Assembly (NCBI GenBank): GCA_036384795.1
Contig: DASVLP010000021.1
Coordinates: 1-64,000, forward strand
Direction: 5' to 3'
DNA from: Andeanibacterium sp036384795
Lineage (GTDB): Bacteria > Pseudomonadota > Alphaproteobacteria > Sphingomonadales > Sphingomonadaceae
Length of the DNA: 64,000 nucleotides
Shown: positions 51,018 through 60,489 of the stretch, one piece after another
Layout of the letters: each line of letters opens with the position of its first letter
Position numbering within the stretch: position 1 is the stretch's first letter
Notes under the pieces: model-generated
Database searches by the model: none
The model's input: the letters and a program-made list of their open reading frames with translations, nothing else
Told to the model about the DNA's origin: nothing
Program-made: the position numbers and the translations under genes

Positions 51018-51461
51018 ATGGCTCCTTCCGACACGTCAGGTCAGCTTGCCGCTTCGCAGCGGCGGCGCCCGGCCGCTTGCGACATGCTCGAGACAATCGA
51101 ACGCCGCTGGACGTTGCATATACTGCTCTGTCTCAACCGGCGCGCACACCGGTTCTCCGACCTCAAGGAGGCGATCCCGCGCATCAGTCCCAAAGTGCTG
51201 ACCGAGCGAATGCGTGCGCTCGAAGGTGCGGGGCTCGTCGAGCGGCAATACCTGCCGCCACCCTCCGCAAGCCACGTCTACTTGCTCACTGACTCGGCTG
51301 TTCGCCTGAAGCCCATCCTGGATGCGCTCGCAATCTGGCAGGCTGGAGAACGCGAGCTTCCGGCTTGCGCGCCCGCGGCTTCCGATCGGGCGGCAGCCAA
51401 GCCCGATCCCCGCCAATCGCCAACGAAACCCCGTTTCGGGGAATCCAAAGAGGAGTTTTGA
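51018..51461 (+). CDS. HxlR-family transcriptional regulator
   Basis: 147 residues. The winged-helix domain carries CDMLETIERRWTLHILLCLN, RFSDLKEAIPRISPKVLTER and the wing ASHVYLLTDSA. The W and the RFSDL...ISPKVLTERM series are hallmarks of HxlR/YodB-like proteins, which often sense electrophiles or aldehydes through the N-terminal cysteine (here C in ACDMLE). It starts 18 nt after the pump gene and ends one nt before the SDR gene at 51463, so it may control the SDR or be a distal part of the efflux operon. Confidence 0.9.
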   Translation: MAPSDTSGQLAASQRRRPAACDMLETIERRWTLHILLCLNRRAHRFSDLKEAIPRISPKVLTERMRALEGAGLVERQYLPPPSASHVYLLTDSAVRLKPILDALAIWQAGERELPACAPAASDRAAAKPDPRQSPTKPRFGESKEEF

Positions 51462-51462
51462 C

Positions 51463-52233
51463 ATGAAGCTTACCGGTCGAACGATATTGATTACGGGCGG
51501 GTCTGCCGGCATCGGATTGGCCTTCGCGCTCGAGTTCCTGAAACTCGGCAACCAGGTCATCGTAACCGGGCGACGCCAGGAGGTGCTCGACGCGTTGAAA
51601 GCGGAGCATCCGGAACTCTACGCCATCCGAAGCGATATTGCCGATCCTGCACAGGTTGCGTCGCTAGCGGCGGGCTTGAAGAGAAACTTCCCCAAGCTCG
51701 ACGTGCTGATGAACAATGCAGGCATCGCAGTGACGAGGAACCTCAAGGTTCCGGCCGACGATCTTGCCGGTCTGCCGGCCGAAATGGACGTCAACGTCAG
51801 CGGAGTGATCCGCACGACCTCTGCATTGATCGATATTCTGACCGCCAACCGGGGCACGGTGATCAACGTCTCGTCGGCGCTTGCGTTTGTTCCGGTCCCG
51901 GCGATGCCCATTTATAGCGCCACCAAGGCGGCGGTCCATTCCTACACCCAGTCACTGCGTTTCCAGTTGGAGGAGTCCGGCGTGGAAGTCATCGAATTGA
52001 TGCCTCCCGCGGTGAAGACCGACCTGGCATCGGATTTCGCTGAGGCCGGGTTCAAGCTGATCACGACCGCCGAGCTGGTCGGGCTAACCATTGCCGCCCT
52101 GAAGGCGGGGAAGCGCGAGATCCGTCCCGGCCAATCGAACCTGGTCGCGCTCATGCGGCGCATCGCGCCGGACGTCATCAACCAGCAATTCTGGAAGGCC
52201 TCCAGGAAACTGGTGCCGGGCGGGGCGAGCTGA
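51463..52233 (+). CDS. Short-chain dehydrogenase/reductase (DltE-like)
   Basis: 256 residues from the ATG at 51463 with AAAGAGGAG upstream; the frame extends left into the HxlR gene but is not used. The cofactor loop is ITGGSAGIG, NNAG appears as MNNAGIAV, the catalytic serine lies in NVSSALA, and the tyrosine/lysine pair in PIYSATKAAVHSY. The C-terminal part (TTAELVGLTIAALKAGKREI and QFWKASRKL) matches DltE-type SDRs that commonly follow HxlR regulators. It probably detoxifies a carbonyl compound. No substrate can be given. Confidence 0.9.
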   Translation: MKLTGRTILITGGSAGIGLAFALEFLKLGNQVIVTGRRQEVLDALKAEHPELYAIRSDIADPAQVASLAAGLKRNFPKLDVLMNNAGIAVTRNLKVPADDLAGLPAEMDVNVSGVIRTTSALIDILTANRGTVINVSSALAFVPVPAMPIYSATKAAVHSYTQSLRFQLEESGVEVIELMPPAVKTDLASDFAEAGFKLITTAELVGLTIAALKAGKREIRPGQSNLVALMRRIAPDVINQQFWKASRKLVPGGAS

Positions 52234-52443
52234 GCAGAAGAGCGCACCGCGAAGCACCAAACGCGCATTATTGTCGAGCGGGCAGGGCGGTTCCATTTGC
52301 CCCGGTGTCCACGTTCGCCTCCCGAACGTTTCGCAGCGGTTGAGGTCAAAATACCTGCGGTGCTGCCCAAGAACGTCTTCGCCGAGACGGTTAAGCGTCG
52401 ACGCATGGTCGCGCGGGCGGCAACGCTGACAAGGGGCAAATCG

Positions 52444-54075
52444 ATGAAAACAAGAACGCTGGCGTCGCTGGGCGGCGCGTTTGCGGTGGCATTTCTGGCC
52501 TCGCAGCCGGCAATGGCGCGCGATTGCGCGGACATCGCCGCGGCGGCTCCTCCCGACACCGAGATTACCTCGGCCGCGCTGCAGCCGGCAGGACCGTTCA
52601 CGCTGCCTCCCGAACTGGGACCGGCGACGACAGTGCAACTGCCGGCCTTCTGCCGAGTGCAGGGCGTACTCCATCCGACGACTGATTCGCACATCGCCTT
52701 CGAAGTCTGGCTGCCCGCAGAGAACTGGGACGGCCGCTTTCAGGGTGTCGGCAACGGCGGATTTGCGGGCGCAATCCCCTATTCCGGTCTGGCAGCGGCA
52801 TTGCGCAGCGGGCAAGCCGCGGCAGCAAGCGACACCGGGCACAGCGCCGGCGGAACCGATGCCAAATGGGCCGAAGGGCATCCTGAAAAGGTGATCGATT
52901 TCGGCTGGCGGGCGGTGCACCTGACGGCCGTTGTCGGCCAGGCGTTGACCAAGGCTTTCTACGGCTCGGCACCGCGCAGCAGCTATTTCATTTCGTGTTC
53001 GAACGGCGGCCGTCAGGCGCTGATGGAAGCCCAGCGCTTCCCCGGCGATTACAACGGGATCATCGCGGGTGCGCCTGCCTACAACTGGACCGGCTTGTTC
53101 ACCGACTTCATCTGGAACGCGCAGTGGCTCGCCAAACCGGGGGCGATGATCCCGGCGGCCAAAACGCCCGCCATCGCCAGCGCCGTGCTGGCCAAATGCG
53201 ACAAGCTGGACGGGCTTGCCGACGGTTTGCTGAGCGATCCCCGCCAATGCCATTTCGATCCCGCAGTGCTGCGGTGCACTGCAGGCGACGCAACTTCCTG
53301 CCTGACTGATCCTCAGATCGCCGCGCTGCGCGCCATCTACCGCGGGCCGCGCACACCCGATGGAAAGCAGGTCTACTTCGGCTTTCTGCCGGGTGGCGAG
53401 ACCGCTCCTGGAGCGCCCAACTGGGATTTGTGGATGTTCGGCCTCGCGCCGGGTGCGAGCGCCCAGAACGCGTTTGGGAGCAACTTCTACAAATACGTTG
53501 TCGGGGCGCCGGCCGGATGGACGCCGGCCGATTTCAACTTCGGCAGCGACTTCGCGCGGGTCGAAGCGAGGACCGCCGCCACTTTCAACGCGACCGACCC
53601 CGATCTTTCGCCCTTCGCCGCACGCGGCGGCAAGCTGATCTTGTTCCACGGCTGGTCGGATGGGGGGATTCCCGCGCAAGGCACGGTTGCCTACCGCGAT
53701 GCGGTGGTGCGCAAGATGGGCGCGAACCGGGCGCAGACCTTCATGCGGCTGTTCATGGTGCCCGGCATGTATCACTGCGGCGGGGGCATCGGCCCGAGCG
53801 ACTTTGGCCAAGGCGGACCGACCCCCGGGGACACCGATCCGGCGACGAGCCTTTCGGCGGCTTTGCAGGCGTGGGTGGAGCAAGGCCGCGCGCCGGAACA
53901 AATCGTCGCCCGACAAGCGCCGCAGCCAACTACGCCGAAACAGGAGACCGTCCGGACCGGGCTAATCTGTGCTTATCCGCGTCAGGCTAAGCTTTTGCCA
54001 GGCGGCGACCCGTTGCGCGCCGAGGGCTATACTTGCCGGGATCCCAAGGCGGGACAAAAGTCGCGCGACAGTTAG
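52444..54075 (+). CDS. Tannase/feruloyl esterase family protein, exported
   Basis: 543 residues from the ATG at 52444 (AGGGG 8 nt upstream). The Sec signal peptide ends QPAMA, with no lipobox, so it is periplasmic or secreted. The nucleophile S186 lies in ISCSNGGRQAL next to C185, and the histidine and partner cysteine in GMYHCGGG, again the CS-D-HC arrangement. The aspartate is likely in FHGWSDGGIP. It is a distant paralog of the lipoprotein esterase at 28488. The AraC regulator lies 76 nt downstream on the same strand and an acyl-CoA ligase after it, suggesting ester cleavage followed by CoA activation of the released acid. Confidence 0.9.
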   Translation: MKTRTLASLGGAFAVAFLASQPAMARDCADIAAAAPPDTEITSAALQPAGPFTLPPELGPATTVQLPAFCRVQGVLHPTTDSHIAFEVWLPAENWDGRFQGVGNGGFAGAIPYSGLAAALRSGQAAAASDTGHSAGGTDAKWAEGHPEKVIDFGWRAVHLTAVVGQALTKAFYGSAPRSSYFISCSNGGRQALMEAQRFPGDYNGIIAGAPAYNWTGLFTDFIWNAQWLAKPGAMIPAAKTPAIASAVLAKCDKLDGLADGLLSDPRQCHFDPAVLRCTAGDATSCLTDPQIAALRAIYRGPRTPDGKQVYFGFLPGGETAPGAPNWDLWMFGLAPGASAQNAFGSNFYKYVVGAPAGWTPADFNFGSDFARVEARTAATFNATDPDLSPFAARGGKLILFHGWSDGGIPAQGTVAYRDAVVRKMGANRAQTFMRLFMVPGMYHCGGGIGPSDFGQGGPTPGDTDPATSLSAALQAWVEQGRAPEQIVARQAPQPTTPKQETVRTGLICAYPRQAKLLPGGDPLRAEGYTCRDPKAGQKSRDS

Positions 54076-54151
54076 GTGCCTACGCATCCCCTATTCATTC
54101 CCGGGCGGTGCGGTATGATGCCCCATTCACGCTCGGGCCGCGGGAGAGGCG

Positions 54152-55117
54152 ATGCTGGCGAGGATCGACAGACTGTGCACGGCCGATGTGCCCGAACGGC
54201 AGCGGTATGCCTATTGGCAGGGGCTGTTCGCCGAGCCCGGCCGGTCGGTCGCGATCGAGGGTGACCCCGAAGGATTCCACGGCACTCTTACCCAGCTCAC
54301 GGCCGGTGAATTCGTTCTCATGTCGGTGAAATCGAGCCCGCTCGTCACACGCAGCGCAGCGCGTGATGCTTGCGACGAGCGATGCTTCAGCGTTCAGCTG
54401 GTGCACCGGGGACGCTGCATCCTGCGGCACGCGGGAGCCGAGATCGTCGCCGAAACCGGCGACATGATCGTGATCGACGCCCGTAAGCCTTACGAACTGG
54501 TGTTCGAGCAACCGGTCCACGGACTTGTGCTGTCGCTCCCGTCGCTCCGCTTCGACGGTCATGCTGGCGCACTCGAAGCGCTTGCCGGGCGGCAGATGAA
54601 TTTGAGCGCGGGCCCGGCCAGAGTGTTGTCCAGCTTCGTCCGCTCGGCATGGGACGAGCTGGTCGAGTGCGACGGCGAGGAGTGGCCAGAGTCGGCTTCG
54701 CAGGTGATCTGGGATCTGTTGGCCTCGGCGCTTGAGAATCGTCACTCGGACGAGCCTGCAGACAGCCGCGCCGACGACCTTCGGCGCAAGGCAATCGCGC
54801 TCATTGACCGCCAATTGTTTGACCCCGAGTTCCGCAGCTCGGCGATCCCCGATGAGCTGGGCGTAAGCGCGCGATACCTCCAGCACGTTCTCGCCCAGGC
54901 GGGAACCACTCCGTCCAGACTCCTGCTTATCCGCAGGCTCAACGCCGCGGCGGCGCGCCTGCGTTCGACGGATGCCTCCTGCCGCGTAACCGACGTCGCG
55001 CTGGAATGCGGTTTTAGCGACCTCAGCTATTTCAGCCGCGCATTCCGGCGCAGGTTCGGCGTCTCGGCACGTTCCTACCGGCTGAACCGGAACCTCACGC
55101 ACGCCGAGTCGCTCTAG
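54152..55117 (+). CDS. AraC-family transcriptional regulator
   Basis: 321 residues; the ATG at 54152 lies next to GGGAGAGGCG. The N-terminal part resembles the AraC-binding-like (cupin-type) domain of the NahR/AlkS-related group: LVHRGRCILRHAGAEIVAET and GDMIVIDARKPYELVF. The C-terminal about 100 residues contain the double helix-turn-helix: IPDELGVSARYLQHVLAQAG, then VTDVALECGFSDLSYFSRAF followed by RRRFGVSARSYR. It lies between a tannase-family esterase and an acyl-CoA ligase and probably activates one or both in response to a phenolic acid; the ligand is unknown. Confidence 0.92.
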   Translation: MLARIDRLCTADVPERQRYAYWQGLFAEPGRSVAIEGDPEGFHGTLTQLTAGEFVLMSVKSSPLVTRSAARDACDERCFSVQLVHRGRCILRHAGAEIVAETGDMIVIDARKPYELVFEQPVHGLVLSLPSLRFDGHAGALEALAGRQMNLSAGPARVLSSFVRSAWDELVECDGEEWPESASQVIWDLLASALENRHSDEPADSRADDLRRKAIALIDRQLFDPEFRSSAIPDELGVSARYLQHVLAQAGTTPSRLLLIRRLNAAAARLRSTDASCRVTDVALECGFSDLSYFSRAFRRRFGVSARSYRLNRNLTHAESL

Positions 55118-55216
55118 CCGCGCCGTCCGCGAGGCGCGGCGAGGGACAAGAAGTATACGGTCCTGTCCAAGCGAGTGAGCACTGCCGCCGGTATCCTTGT
55201 GGCGGTGGAGGGCGAG

Positions 55217-56860
55217 ATGGACCATGAACTCAGTTGGGTGACGGGAGCGTGCGAGCCGCCGCTGCTCGAGATCACGGTCGGAGGGGCGCTCGACCGCGCG
55301 GCTGAGCAATGGGGCGAAGCCGACGCGCTGGTTTCGGTCGCGCAAGGCGTGCGGTGGAGTTGGCGGGAGCTTGCGCGCCGGGCCGACGAGATGGCCGCGG
55401 GCTTGCTCGCGCTGGGACTCGAACGAGGCGACCGGATCGGCATCTGGTCGCCCAATTGCGCCGAATGGGCGCTGACCCAATTCGCCGCTGCAAAGGTCGG
55501 CCTGATCCTGACGACGATCAACCCGGCTTATCGGACCTCGGAGCTGGAATTCATGGCCGACAAGGTGGCCATGCGTGCGGTGGTGGCGGCGGAGCGGTTC
55601 AAAACCAGCGATTACGTCACAATGCTCGAAGCGATCGACGTTCCGAGCCTCGAGCACCGGATCAAGATCGCTGGCGATGTTCGGCCCGGCTGGCTTGCAT
55701 TCGACGACTTGCCGGGGCTGGCGTCGGAGCAGGATCGTGATCGCGCTCGCACAATAGGCGCCGCCCTGGACTGCGACGATCCGATCAACATCCAGTTCAC
55801 CAGCGGCACCACCGGACTCCCCAAAGGGGCCACGTTGTCGCACCGCAACATTCTCAACAACGGTTGGTTCGTCGGCCGGGCGCAACAGCTGGGCCCAAGA
55901 GACCGCATCTGCGTGCCGGTTCCTCTGTACCACTGCTTTGGCATGGTGTTGGGTAATCTGGCGGGAGTGACCTGTGGCTCGGCGATCGTCTATCCCGCGG
56001 CCAGCTTTGATGCCGAAACAACACTGGCCGCAGTCACCCAGGAGCGGTGCACGGCGCTTTACGGAGTGCCGACGATGTTCATCGCGGAACTCGATTGCGC
56101 GCGCTTCGACGACTACGATCTCACTTCACTGCGCACCGGCATCATGGCCGGCTCACCATGCCCGGTGGAGGTGATGAAGCAGGTGGTCGAGAAAATGCAC
56201 CTGCGCGGCATCACCATCGCCTACGGCATGACCGAGACCAGTCCGGTCAGCTTTCAGAGTGCGCTCGACGACCCACTTGAAAAGCGTGTGTCGACCATCG
56301 GCCGGGTCCTGCCCCATCTCGAGGTCAAGGTGGTCGATGCCGACGGCCATGTCGTGCCGCGCGGCGTTCCGGGAGAGCTGTGCACCCGCGCCTATTCCGT
56401 CATGCTCGGTTATTGGGACGATCCCGAGCGCACCGCCGAAGTCGTCGACGCCGACGGCTGGATGCATACCGGGGACGTCGGCATGATCGATCAGCAGGGC
56501 TACGGCAGCATCGTCGGCCGGATCAAGGACATGGTCATCCGCGGCGGCGAGAACATCTATCCGCGCGAGATCGAGGAGTTCCTGTTCACCCATCCCAAAA
56601 TCGCCGACGTGCAGGTTGTCGGCCTGCCCGATTCCCGCATGGGCGAGGAACTGTGCGCGTGGATCCGCCTGACGCCCGGCGAAACCTGCATCGAGGACGA
56701 GATCCGCGACTTCTGCCGCGACCGGATCGCCCATTACAAGGTGCCGCGGTACATCCGGTTCGTCGACGCTTTCCCGATAACCGTATCCGGCAAGGTGCAA
56801 AAGTTCATCATCCGCGAACGGATGATTGATGAACTCGGTCTCGCGGCCATCTCCGCTTAA
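55217..56860 (+). CDS. AMP-binding acyl-CoA ligase
   Basis: 547 residues from the ATG at 55217, whose N-terminus (LSWVTGACEPPLLEITVG) aligns with the family start; a GTG at 55175 would add 14 residues. The P-loop is FTSGTTGLPKGATLSHRN, then ITIAYGMTETSPVS, the linker GWMHTGDVGMIDQQG and RIKDMVIRGGENIYPREIEE, and near the C-terminus FPITVSGKVQKF with the adenylation lysine. It activates a carboxylic acid to its CoA thioester. The closest pattern is medium-chain or aryl-fatty acyl-CoA synthetases rather than a specific feruloyl-CoA synthetase. It lies 99 nt after the AraC gene. Confidence 0.92.
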   Translation: MDHELSWVTGACEPPLLEITVGGALDRAAEQWGEADALVSVAQGVRWSWRELARRADEMAAGLLALGLERGDRIGIWSPNCAEWALTQFAAAKVGLILTTINPAYRTSELEFMADKVAMRAVVAAERFKTSDYVTMLEAIDVPSLEHRIKIAGDVRPGWLAFDDLPGLASEQDRDRARTIGAALDCDDPINIQFTSGTTGLPKGATLSHRNILNNGWFVGRAQQLGPRDRICVPVPLYHCFGMVLGNLAGVTCGSAIVYPAASFDAETTLAAVTQERCTALYGVPTMFIAELDCARFDDYDLTSLRTGIMAGSPCPVEVMKQVVEKMHLRGITIAYGMTETSPVSFQSALDDPLEKRVSTIGRVLPHLEVKVVDADGHVVPRGVPGELCTRAYSVMLGYWDDPERTAEVVDADGWMHTGDVGMIDQQGYGSIVGRIKDMVIRGGENIYPREIEEFLFTHPKIADVQVVGLPDSRMGEELCAWIRLTPGETCIEDEIRDFCRDRIAHYKVPRYIRFVDAFPITVSGKVQKFIIRERMIDELGLAAISA

Positions 56861-56992
56861 CCCTTTCTCATGTCGGGCGGAAGCGCATGACGACCAGACA
56901 AAGGCAGCAGGTTGGAGCGCGGGTCAAATTTGTCGACCCGCGCTCCAGTGCCTGTCCCTCAAGTCAGGCACGAAGGATACTGAACCAGCCGA

Positions 56993-59900
56993 TCAGAGTT
57001 TGACTCGTGCTCCGACGCGGAAGGTCCGGCCGTACGTGTCGAAATAGACTGGATTGGTGGGAAAGCCGTTGCCGCCCGGCGCAACCACCGGATCCTTGTC
57101 GAACACGTTGTTGAGCGAGCCGAACAGCTGGATCTCCTTGGTGATGTCGTACGAAGCGGAAAGGTTGATGTAGACCGCACTGTCGACCGAATTGCTGCTG
57201 ATGCTGTTGGGATCGGTGCTGCTGTAATTCGGATCGCCCGGAGTGACCGGCGGGCCGCCGAATGGGGTGACCACCACGTAGCTGCCAGGACCGACGTAAC
57301 GCGCCTGCACGGTGCCGGTAAACGGCCCTTGGTGATAAGTGACGAAGGCATTCCCTTGCCACTTCGGCGAGGTGTTGAAACTGCCGAATGCGGCAGTCGG
57401 CCCCGACTGGCCGGCATAATTCATCGGATCGCCCTGACCCGAATCAAATACTTGGTCGTAGAGGTAGGATGCCAACACCCTCAGATTGAGCGATGCGCCG
57501 TTGTTCAGGGGCAGGTTGTACGCGGCCTCGAAATCGATGCCACGCGTGGTGAAGCCCTGCAGGTTGGCCGCGTGGTTGTCGACTGACACAATGTCGTCCT
57601 GGCCGTTGAACGTTATGCGGTCGCAAAACGCCTGATTTCCTCCGGCACAGCCGTTGACGATGTTCTGCGCGCCGATTCCCAGGAACGCGATCGCGTCCTT
57701 GATCTTGATCTGGTACCAGTCGGCCGAAAAGCGGAAGCCCGACAGAAAACCCTTCGGCGAGAGCACCGCGCCGAAGGTGAGAGTATCGGCTTTCTCGGGC
57801 ACCAGGTTCACGTTGCCGCCGCTCGTGACGATAGCGGAATCGTTTGCGCTGCCCCCGGGAAAGGGGTTGCTTACAACCCCGAACGGCGGCCCCACGAACG
57901 GAGAGGTGGTCTGGAACAGCTCGCGGAATTGCGGCGCGCGCACGTCACGCGAACGGGTTCCGCGCAGCCGAAGCCAGTCGGTCACGTCCCAGATTCCGCT
58001 GACTTTCCAGGTGACGAACTCGCTGGTCTGCTTCTTGCCCGCGTTGTCGCCGAGTGTGCCTTCGCTCTTGTCATGCGTGCCGCGAATGGCGCCGTCGAGT
58101 TCGAGGTAGCGGCCGACCGGAGCGTCGCGGAAGACCGGCACGTTCAGTTCGCCATAGCCTTCGAGGACCTCCGTCTTACCAGCGTAGTCGAGGCCGTAAC
58201 TCAAATAGTAGCCATTATACCATGGCTGGTCGGCGAGGTCGTGCGTAACGATGCCGGTCTCCTTGCGCCATTCCGCGCCGGTCGCGAGCTTGACCGGTCC
58301 GGCGCCCCAGCCGTCGAACAGGTCGCCGCGCACGTTGAACGCCGCCACGTCTTGCTTGAGGGTCGGGTTTTCGACGAGCGTGCGATAGGCATAATCGATC
58401 GCCGCCTGACTGGCGTTGGCCGACCCGAACAGGTTGAGTGGCACGCAAGTGCCGGCCGCAGCGGCGAACGCCACGTCGTCGGGAGTGTAAGGAAGCCCGG
58501 TGTCCGGATTGACCCGACCGGGCACGGTCACCCCACACACGATTCCGCTCGGGGTTTGAACCGCGTCGAGCGCGAAGCGCAGCAGGGGCTGGACCATGTT
58601 GTGGTACAGGCTCTGATGGTTGATGTTTTCGCCGTGTGAGAAATACGCATCCCACGACCAGCCGCCGCCGATATCCCCGTTGAGCCCGGCGACCACGCGC
58701 CAGGTTTCGTTGGTGGTTAGATTCCGCGCGTCAACCAGGTTGTTCATAGTGCGCCCGAGCAACGCCCCGCCGGGCCCGATCGCCGCCGCCACGCTGGCCG
58801 GCAGGAAAGCGTTGTCCTGCGCGATATGGTAGCCGAGCAGCACCGAACCTGGCTGATCGACAGCGAAAGGGAAGGGGCCGACAGCGCCCGTCGCGTCGGG
58901 ATTGACGGCCCTGCTGTGAGCGTAAGACCCTTCAAGCGAAACTGTGACCGCTGGGCTCACTTCGAATTCGACTCGCGCGAGCGTGCTCACCTTCTCGATG
59001 CTCGGCCGCAAGGTGGTAGCATCGTAATTGCCCGTGGCGAACTGATCGCCGCCTTGGCGGGGTGCGCCGAAAATCGGCAACGAGCCGGCGGAGTACTGAC
59101 CCGAATCGAACGGTATCGCCGCCGTGCCTTCCGGATTGAATTGCACCGTCGGGCCCGTGACAGCCGGCACGTAAATGCAAGCGCCGCCGCCGAACATCAG
59201 GCAGGGCGTGAGCGCTCCGGTCGCGCTGGAATAGGCGATAGTGGCGTTGGGCCCGATCACATAGTGCGGTTGGCCGTATCCCGGGGCGCCGGGGGTCGCG
59301 TAATCGTTGTTGGTGAACTCGCCGTAGCTCTTTGCGCACCAGTCGCGCACTTTCGCGCAATCGCCGATCGCTGCGGTGTTCTGGTATTCGACACCGGCGA
59401 TGAAATGTCCGCGCCCGTCGGCGAAGCCCGTGCCGTACGCGGCGGAAGCGTGCCAGTCGTTGCCGTCGCCATGGGTCGTCCGGCTGAAATCGGCTTGGGC
59501 CTTGAAGCCCTCCAGGCTCTTGTCGAGGATCACGTTGACGACGCCCGCGACAGCGTCGGAGCCGTAGACCGCGGAGCCGCCGCCAGTGACCGTCTCGACT
59601 CGGCCGACGAGCATCGATGGCACCAGCGTGATATCGACACCGCCGCCGGCGGTGGTCGAGACCACGCGCTGCGTATCGATCAGCGTTAGCGTGCGGGTGC
59701 CGAAAAACGGGTTGAGGCCGCGCAAGTTGACCAGCTGCGCGCCGACGTTGAAATTGCCGGCGCCAACGTTGTTGCCGGAGAAGAAGTTCGAGTTCTGCGG
59801 CAGTTCCTTGACGGCCTCGCCGACGTTGTTGAGGCCAAGGTTCTCAACGTCTTTCGAATTGAGCACCGTGACCGGGTTCGGGGTTTCGAACGTGCTGCGC

Positions 59901-60091
59901 CCGACACGCGACCCGGTTACGAGAATCTCGTCGCTGGGTGCGGACGACGGTTTCTGATCTCCGGTCTGTTTGGTTGTGTCCGGTTCCGCCTTATCCTGCG
60001 CAGCAGCTGGCGCCGTCGCCGCAAACGCGGCGATCGACGCGGACAACATGAGCGCGACGCGCGCGCCTGTGCTCAATGAAATACAAGCCAT
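56993..60091 (-). CDS. TonB-dependent outer-membrane receptor (1032 residues)
   Basis: A signal peptide ends APAAAQ, the TonB box region is DEILVTGSRVGRSTFETPNP, and the plug contains VETVTGGGSAVYGSDAVAGV. The barrel ends FRVGARVKL. It belongs to the same large subclass as the receptor at 31314. An unusual point is the run of nine G residues directly before its ATG on the coding strand, which forms the only Shine-Dalgarno-like sequence. It is isolated: it converges on the acyl-CoA ligase gene (132-nt gap) and faces decayed sequence upstream. The cargo is unknown. Confidence 0.93.
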   Translation of the reverse strand: MACISLSTGARVALMLSASIAAFAATAPAAAQDKAEPDTTKQTGDQKPSSAPSDEILVTGSRVGRSTFETPNPVTVLNSKDVENLGLNNVGEAVKELPQNSNFFSGNNVGAGNFNVGAQLVNLRGLNPFFGTRTLTLIDTQRVVSTTAGGGVDITLVPSMLVGRVETVTGGGSAVYGSDAVAGVVNVILDKSLEGFKAQADFSRTTHGDGNDWHASAAYGTGFADGRGHFIAGVEYQNTAAIGDCAKVRDWCAKSYGEFTNNDYATPGAPGYGQPHYVIGPNATIAYSSATGALTPCLMFGGGACIYVPAVTGPTVQFNPEGTAAIPFDSGQYSAGSLPIFGAPRQGGDQFATGNYDATTLRPSIEKVSTLARVEFEVSPAVTVSLEGSYAHSRAVNPDATGAVGPFPFAVDQPGSVLLGYHIAQDNAFLPASVAAAIGPGGALLGRTMNNLVDARNLTTNETWRVVAGLNGDIGGGWSWDAYFSHGENINHQSLYHNMVQPLLRFALDAVQTPSGIVCGVTVPGRVNPDTGLPYTPDDVAFAAAAGTCVPLNLFGSANASQAAIDYAYRTLVENPTLKQDVAAFNVRGDLFDGWGAGPVKLATGAEWRKETGIVTHDLADQPWYNGYYLSYGLDYAGKTEVLEGYGELNVPVFRDAPVGRYLELDGAIRGTHDKSEGTLGDNAGKKQTSEFVTWKVSGIWDVTDWLRLRGTRSRDVRAPQFRELFQTTSPFVGPPFGVVSNPFPGGSANDSAIVTSGGNVNLVPEKADTLTFGAVLSPKGFLSGFRFSADWYQIKIKDAIAFLGIGAQNIVNGCAGGNQAFCDRITFNGQDDIVSVDNHAANLQGFTTRGIDFEAAYNLPLNNGASLNLRVLASYLYDQVFDSGQGDPMNYAGQSGPTAAFGSFNTSPKWQGNAFVTYHQGPFTGTVQARYVGPGSYVVVTPFGGPPVTPGDPNYSSTDPNSISSNSVDSAVYINLSASYDITKEIQLFGSLNNVFDKDPVVAPGGNGFPTNPVYFDTYGRTFRVGARVKL

Positions 60092-60310
60092 AACCCCCCC
60101 CCTATTTTGATCTTATTTGCTAGAGATCAGTAAAAATCCCGCGCAAATTTATGTCTTTTGAAGAAATATCAGATATAACTAGTGCTTCCATATGCACGGC
60201 GGCCACGACCAATTGCGCCGGTACCGTTGAAAGGCCAGCCCAGTATAGCGATTCGAAAAATTACATGCTTGGACAAAGCCGCACGGATATTGACCAAGAG
60301 CGCGTCCTAC
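60092..60310. other. Upstream region of the TonB receptor, no gene seen
   Basis: 219 nt. It starts with the C9 run at 60094-60102 (G9 on the coding strand) and an AT-rich stretch to about 60190 that should hold the receptor promoter. The rest to 60310 has mixed composition and shows no coding frame that I trust. It ends where the GH13 remnant becomes recognisable. Confidence 0.5.
60094..60102 (-). repeat. Poly-G tract (G9) at a TonB-receptor start
   Basis: Nine consecutive G on the coding strand, then TT and the ATG. Length changes by slipped-strand mispairing would alter the Shine-Dalgarno spacing and so expression of the receptor. The tract is seen directly; variability is inference. Confidence 0.6.
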
Positions 60311-60489
60311 TTTGAGCGCTCACACGGCGAAAACGGTTCGTGGTGGTGCTAAACTACTCCGCCGAGCCGCAGACGATTGCGCTTCCGGTGCGTGGCGGCG
60401 AACTCATCCTTTCGACGCTCCCCGCTCGCCTCGCGTTGCTACCCCTGACCAACTCGCGCCCCGACGAAGCCCTGCTGATCCGTCTCTAG
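60311..60489 (+). pseudogene. 3' remnant of GH13 alpha-glucosidase, frameshifted
   Basis: Two frames together read like the C-terminus of an oligo-1,6-glucosidase/alpha-glucosidase: FERSHGEN (60311-60334), then after two unpaired bases VVVLNYSAEPQTIALP, then GGELILSTLP and finally RPDEALLIRL with a stop at 60487-60489. A single lost base at about 60335 would restore one frame. Everything upstream of about 60300 that should encode the catalytic barrel is absent. Its stop codon overlaps the stop of the convergent lyase gene (CTAG). It marks where an ancestral gene neighbour was replaced by the accessory block to the left. Confidence 0.65.

Noticed and set aside
52084..53916. A 610-codon minus-strand open frame
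   Set aside because: Antisense to the SDR and tannase-family genes, with no recognisable motif. It is a GC3 artefact.
54095..55933. A 612-codon open frame on the minus strand
   Set aside because: It lies opposite the AraC regulator and acyl-CoA ligase, both with clear motifs. Its protein is arginine-rich and shows no domain; high GC3 keeps the antisense frame open.
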